Origin: Ferrovibrio sp. MS7 | Lineage (GTDB): Bacteria > Pseudomonadota > Alphaproteobacteria > Ferrovibrionales > Ferrovibrionaceae | Assembly: GCF_038404985.1 (NCBI RefSeq) | Contig: NZ_JBBKBA010000001.1 | Coordinates: 1,578,001 to 1,642,000 of the forward strand | Direction: 5' to 3' | DNA: 64,000 nt | Part shown: positions 61,317 to 64,000 of the stretch, piece after piece | How positions within the stretch are numbered: position 1 is the first letter of the stretch | Layout: each line of letters starts with the position of its first letter | Notes under the pieces: generated by a model | What the model was told of the DNA's origin: nothing | Database searches by the model: none | Seen by the model: only the letters and a program-made list of their open reading frames with translations | Position numbers and translations under genes: made by a program

Positions 61317-62067
61317 AATCCGGCACCTTGCGAAGAAATTTGGCGGTCTCGTCGCCACCAACGATGTCAGCTTCATTGTGCCGGAAGGTCGCATCACGGC
61401 GCTGATTGGCCCGAATGGCGCTGGCAAGACCACTATTTTTGCGCAGATATCGGGCTTCCATCGCCCCGATGGCGGCGACATTCTGTTCCAGGGGCGCTCG
61501 CTGGCTGGCATGACGCCGGAGGCGATCTGCCGGCTCGGCATCGCCCGCACCTTTCAGATCGTGCAGCCCTTCGCTGGCTTGAGCGTGCGCGAGAATATCG
61601 CCGTTGGTGCCCATCTGCATCGTGCTGGCCGCCGCGCGGCGCTGGATCATGCAGAAGCTGTGGCTAAGCAGGTCGGCCTGGCGACGCAGCTCGACAAGCC
61701 GGCAGCAGCGCTCACCGTGGCGGGCCGCAAGCGGCTGGAATTGGCCAAGGCGCTGGCCACCGACCCGAAGTTGCTGCTGCTGGATGAAGTGATGGCCGGC
61801 CTCAATCCGGCGGAGATCGACGAGATCATTCCGGTGATCCGCGGCATCCGTGCTTCTGGCGTCACCATTCTGCTGATCGAGCATGTGATGCGGGCGGTGA
61901 TGAATCTGTCCGAGCATGCCTGGGTGCTGAATAATGGCAGCCTGATTGCCAGCGGCACGCCAGCCGAGATTGCCGCCGATCCGCAGGTGATCGAAGCCTA
62001 TCTCGGCCATGGCGCTGCGCAACGCATGCAGGCGGACACAGCAACGGCGGGGGTGCGCCATGCTTGA
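61309..62067 (+). CDS. livG: HAAT-family ABC transporter ATP-binding protein LivG, atypical signature
   Basis: 252 residues from the ATG at 61309. Walker A GPNGAGKTT near residue 37 and Walker B LLLLDEVMAGL are intact, but the signature motif reads TVAGRKRLELAKA in place of LSGGxxxR. This occurs in some Liv subunits and may reflect one weak ATP site. Overlaps livF by 8 bp. Confidence 0.9.
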   Translation: MLEIRHLAKKFGGLVATNDVSFIVPEGRITALIGPNGAGKTTIFAQISGFHRPDGGDILFQGRSLAGMTPEAICRLGIARTFQIVQPFAGLSVRENIAVGAHLHRAGRRAALDHAEAVAKQVGLATQLDKPAAALTVAGRKRLELAKALATDPKLLLLDEVMAGLNPAEIDEIIPVIRGIRASGVTILLIEHVMRAVMNLSEHAWVLNNGSLIASGTPAEIAADPQVIEAYLGHGAAQRMQADTATAGVRHA

Positions 62068-62761
62068 AGTGCGTTCCCTGGAAGCCGGTTACGACGAGAT
62101 CGCTGTTCTGCGCGGCGTCACGCTTGATGTTGCCAAGGGGGAGATCGTTGCCTTGCTCGGCGCCAATGGTGCTGGGAAATCGACGCTGAACAATAATCTT
62201 TCGGGTCTCTATCGGCCGCAGGCCGGCAACATTCGTTTTCTGGGTCAAGACATCACCGGCGCTAATCCCGACCGCATTGTCGAGGCCGGGCTGATACAGG
62301 TGCCGGAAGGTCGTCGGGTTTTTCCTAACCTGAGCGTGCGCGAGAATCTGGAGCTTGGCAGCTATCGTCGCGCTCGCGCCAGCCGTGTCGCCAATATCGA
62401 GCGCGTCTATGCCATTTTTCCACGCCTGCAAGAGCGCGCCAGCCAGCATGCCGGCACGCTCTCGGGCGGTGAGCAGCAGATGTTGGCCATTGGCCGTGGC
62501 CTGATGGCGGAACCGGAATTGCTGATCCTTGACGAGCCATCGCTCGGCCTTTCACCGCTGCTGGTGGAGGAAATGTTCGGCCTGATTCAGCGGCTGAACC
62601 GCGAGGGCCTCTCGATCCTGCTGGTGGAACAGAATGTGGTACAATCCCTGGCCATCGCGCACCGCGCCTTCGTGCTTGAGCATGGCGTGATCGCCTTGTC
62701 TGGCCCAGCGGCCGAGTTGATGAACGATCCGGGGCTCAAGGCCTCGTATCTGGGGATCTGA
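62060..62761 (+). CDS. livF: HAAT-family ABC transporter ATP-binding protein LivF
   Basis: 233 residues from the ATG at 62060. Walker A GANGAGKST, signature LSGGEQQMLAIGRG, Walker B LLILDEPSLGLSP. Completes the third Liv importer; 2 bp before the hydratase gene. Confidence 0.92.
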   Translation: MLEVRSLEAGYDEIAVLRGVTLDVAKGEIVALLGANGAGKSTLNNNLSGLYRPQAGNIRFLGQDITGANPDRIVEAGLIQVPEGRRVFPNLSVRENLELGSYRRARASRVANIERVYAIFPRLQERASQHAGTLSGGEQQMLAIGRGLMAEPELLILDEPSLGLSPLLVEEMFGLIQRLNREGLSILLVEQNVVQSLAIAHRAFVLEHGVIALSGPAAELMNDPGLKASYLGI

Positions 62762-62763
62762 CC

Positions 62764-64000
62764 ATGACCCAGGCGGCAATACAGCCGGCAATGACTCTCG
62801 CTGAAAAACTGGTGGCCCGCGCCGCCGGGCGCGGCAGCGTGCGGCCGGGCGAGGTGATCACTGCCAGGGTCGATCTGGCCATGATGCACGATTCCGGTGG
62901 CCCGCGACGGGTGGCGCCGATGCTGCAGCGGCTTGGCGCCTCGGTGTGGGATCCGGAGCGCGTGGTGGTGATCTCAGATCATTATGTGCCGGCAGTGGAT
63001 GCGGAGAGTGCAGGTATCCTCGATCTCACGCGCAAATGGGTGAAGGCTGCCGGCGTATCGAAGTTCCACGACATGCAGGGTATCTGCCATGTGGTGTTGC
63101 CGGAACGCGGCCATCTGCGCCCGGGCATGTTCGTGGTCGGCGGCGACAGTCACTCGCCCACAGGCGGAGCCTTCGGCGCCTACATGTTTGGCGTCGGTGC
63201 CACCGAGATGTGCGGCGTGCTGGTTACCGGCGAGATCTGGCTGCGCGTGCCGGAAACCATCCTGCTGCATTGGCAGGGCAAGCTCGCGCCGGGCGTGGTG
63301 GCGAAGGACATGATCCTAGCCATGTGTGCCAAGCTTGGCATGGATGGTGGCCGCTATCAGGCCATCCAGTATGCCGGCGACACCATCGGCAGACTGGCGA
63401 TGCAGGAACGCATGACCTTGAGCAACATGGCCGCTGAGCTTGGTGCCCAAGCCGGCCTGATCGCACCCGACGCAGTGACGCGCAGCTATCTCGAAAGCGT
63501 CGGCGTGGCGTCGGAAGTCATCGATACCGCCTATTGGCAAACCGATGCTGCTGCCTGTATCGCCGAACGCCATGATTTCGATGCTTCCGAATTGGCTCCG
63601 ATGGTTGCGGCGCCGCATAGCCCGGCCAATTCTGCGGCGGTCACCGAACACAGGGGCGTTGTTATCGATCAGGCCTATATTGGTGCCTGCACCGGTGCCA
63701 AGATCAACGATCTGCGTATGGCTGCCAGTGTGCTGAAGGGCCGCAAAGTGGCAAGCAGCACACGGCTGCTGATCGCGCCGGCCTCTGCCCGCACAACCGC
63801 CGAAGCCGCTGCAGACGGCACCCTGGCAATACTGGCCGAAGCCGGGGCAATCCTGTTGTCGTCAGGTTGCGGCGCCTGTGCCGGCTATGGCGCCGGTGTA
63901 CTGGCCGAAGACGAAACCTGCATCGCTTCCACGGCCCGCAATTTCAAAGGCCGCATGGGGGCTGGTTCTTCCAAGGTCTATCTCGGTTCGCCTTATACGG
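62764..64000 (+). CDS. Aconitase-superfamily hydratase large subunit (LeuC/homoaconitase-like), partial
   Basis: The first 412 residues are visible; the C-terminus lies beyond the window. 4Fe-4S ligands are Cys309 (GACTGAK), Cys369 and Cys372 (CGAC). The N-terminal GGDSHSPTGGAFGAY substrate and cluster segment is typical of the LeuC family. It likely forms a two-subunit dehydratase with a small LeuD-like protein encoded downstream. Linked to a transporter rather than to leucine genes, so it may be a catabolic hydratase, for example acting on a dicarboxylic or tricarboxylic acid. Substrate unknown. Confidence 0.88.
   Translation, partial: MTQAAIQPAMTLAEKLVARAAGRGSVRPGEVITARVDLAMMHDSGGPRRVAPMLQRLGASVWDPERVVVISDHYVPAVDAESAGILDLTRKWVKAAGVSKFHDMQGICHVVLPERGHLRPGMFVVGGDSHSPTGGAFGAYMFGVGATEMCGVLVTGEIWLRVPETILLHWQGKLAPGVVAKDMILAMCAKLGMDGGRYQAIQYAGDTIGRLAMQERMTLSNMAAELGAQAGLIAPDAVTRSYLESVGVASEVIDTAYWQTDAAACIAERHDFDASELAPMVAAPHSPANSAAVTEHRGVVIDQAYIGACTGAKINDLRMAASVLKGRKVASSTRLLIAPASARTTAEAAADGTLAILAEAGAILLSSGCGACAGYGAGVLAEDETCIASTARNFKGRMGAGSSKVYLGSPYT

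Noticed and set aside
60102-61550. A 482-residue antisense open frame over livH, livM and livG
   Set aside because: Mirrors a coding strand with strong family motifs; no start signal or family match.
1-64000. CRISPR arrays, tRNA or rRNA genes, insertion sequences, prophage
   Set aside because: I found no regularly spaced direct repeats, cloverleaf sequences, rRNA segments, transposase or phage proteins on reading both strands.

Overview
This 64 kb window reads as the chromosome of a heterotrophic alphaproteobacterium with a large catabolic repertoire. The basis is GC-rich coding sequence with strong G/C third positions, clusters of acyl-CoA genes, three branched-chain-amino-acid-type (HAAT/Liv) ABC importers, a TRAP transporter, and TetR, GntR and AraC regulators. 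I cannot place it below class. I see no rRNA, tRNA, CRISPR array, insertion sequence or prophage gene.

Layout. (1) 1-5258, minus strand: a thiolase-like protein cut by the window edge, its DUF35/OB-fold partner, an SDR dehydrogenase, AraC and TetR regulators and an acyl-CoA dehydrogenase. (2) 5429-13089, plus strand: an alpha-methylacyl-CoA racemase, the two membrane subunits of a TRAP transporter, an acyl-CoA ligase, an enoyl-CoA hydratase and an FMN/Fe-S dienoyl-CoA-reductase-like enzyme; an amidohydrolase follows on the minus strand. Regions 1 and 2 share a divergent control region and look like one pathway for a methyl-branched or alicyclic acid. (3) 14781-24346: a sugar or polyol ABC importer with an aldehyde dehydrogenase, an FAD oxidoreductase, a GMC oxidoreductase and an FCD-type GntR regulator. 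Copies of TGGATCCA lie in its three control regions. (4) 24586-28123: a type I secretion ATPase and adaptor without visible substrate or TolC gene. (5) 28328-30691: EthD-domain protein, nitroreductase and bicupin. (6) 30774-35679, minus strand: a complete Liv importer and a RidA protein.

(7) 35818-45926: two TetR regulators, an alpha/beta hydrolase, a small barrel protein, an M24 peptidase-like protein, two nitronate-monooxygenase paralogues, an acyl-CoA dehydrogenase, a crotonase, an MDR reductase and a second CaiB/BaiF protein. (8) 46064-57123: a second Liv importer with an acyl-CoA synthetase gene inside the operon, then a PaaK-like ligase, crotonase, thiolase and HSD10-like dehydrogenase, closed by a strong terminator. 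(9) 57312-64000: a GntR/UTRA regulator, a third Liv importer whose binding protein has a Tat-type signal, and the start of a LeuC-like hydratase.

The recurring theme is import of a carboxylate, CoA activation, then beta-oxidation of branched or cyclic acyl-CoAs under local regulators. Palindromes and repeated short motifs in the gaps suggest small regulons. The most useful observations are these shared operator-like motifs, the racemase and DUF35/thiolase set, the ligase inside the importer operon, and several enzymes that have lost expected catalytic residues.
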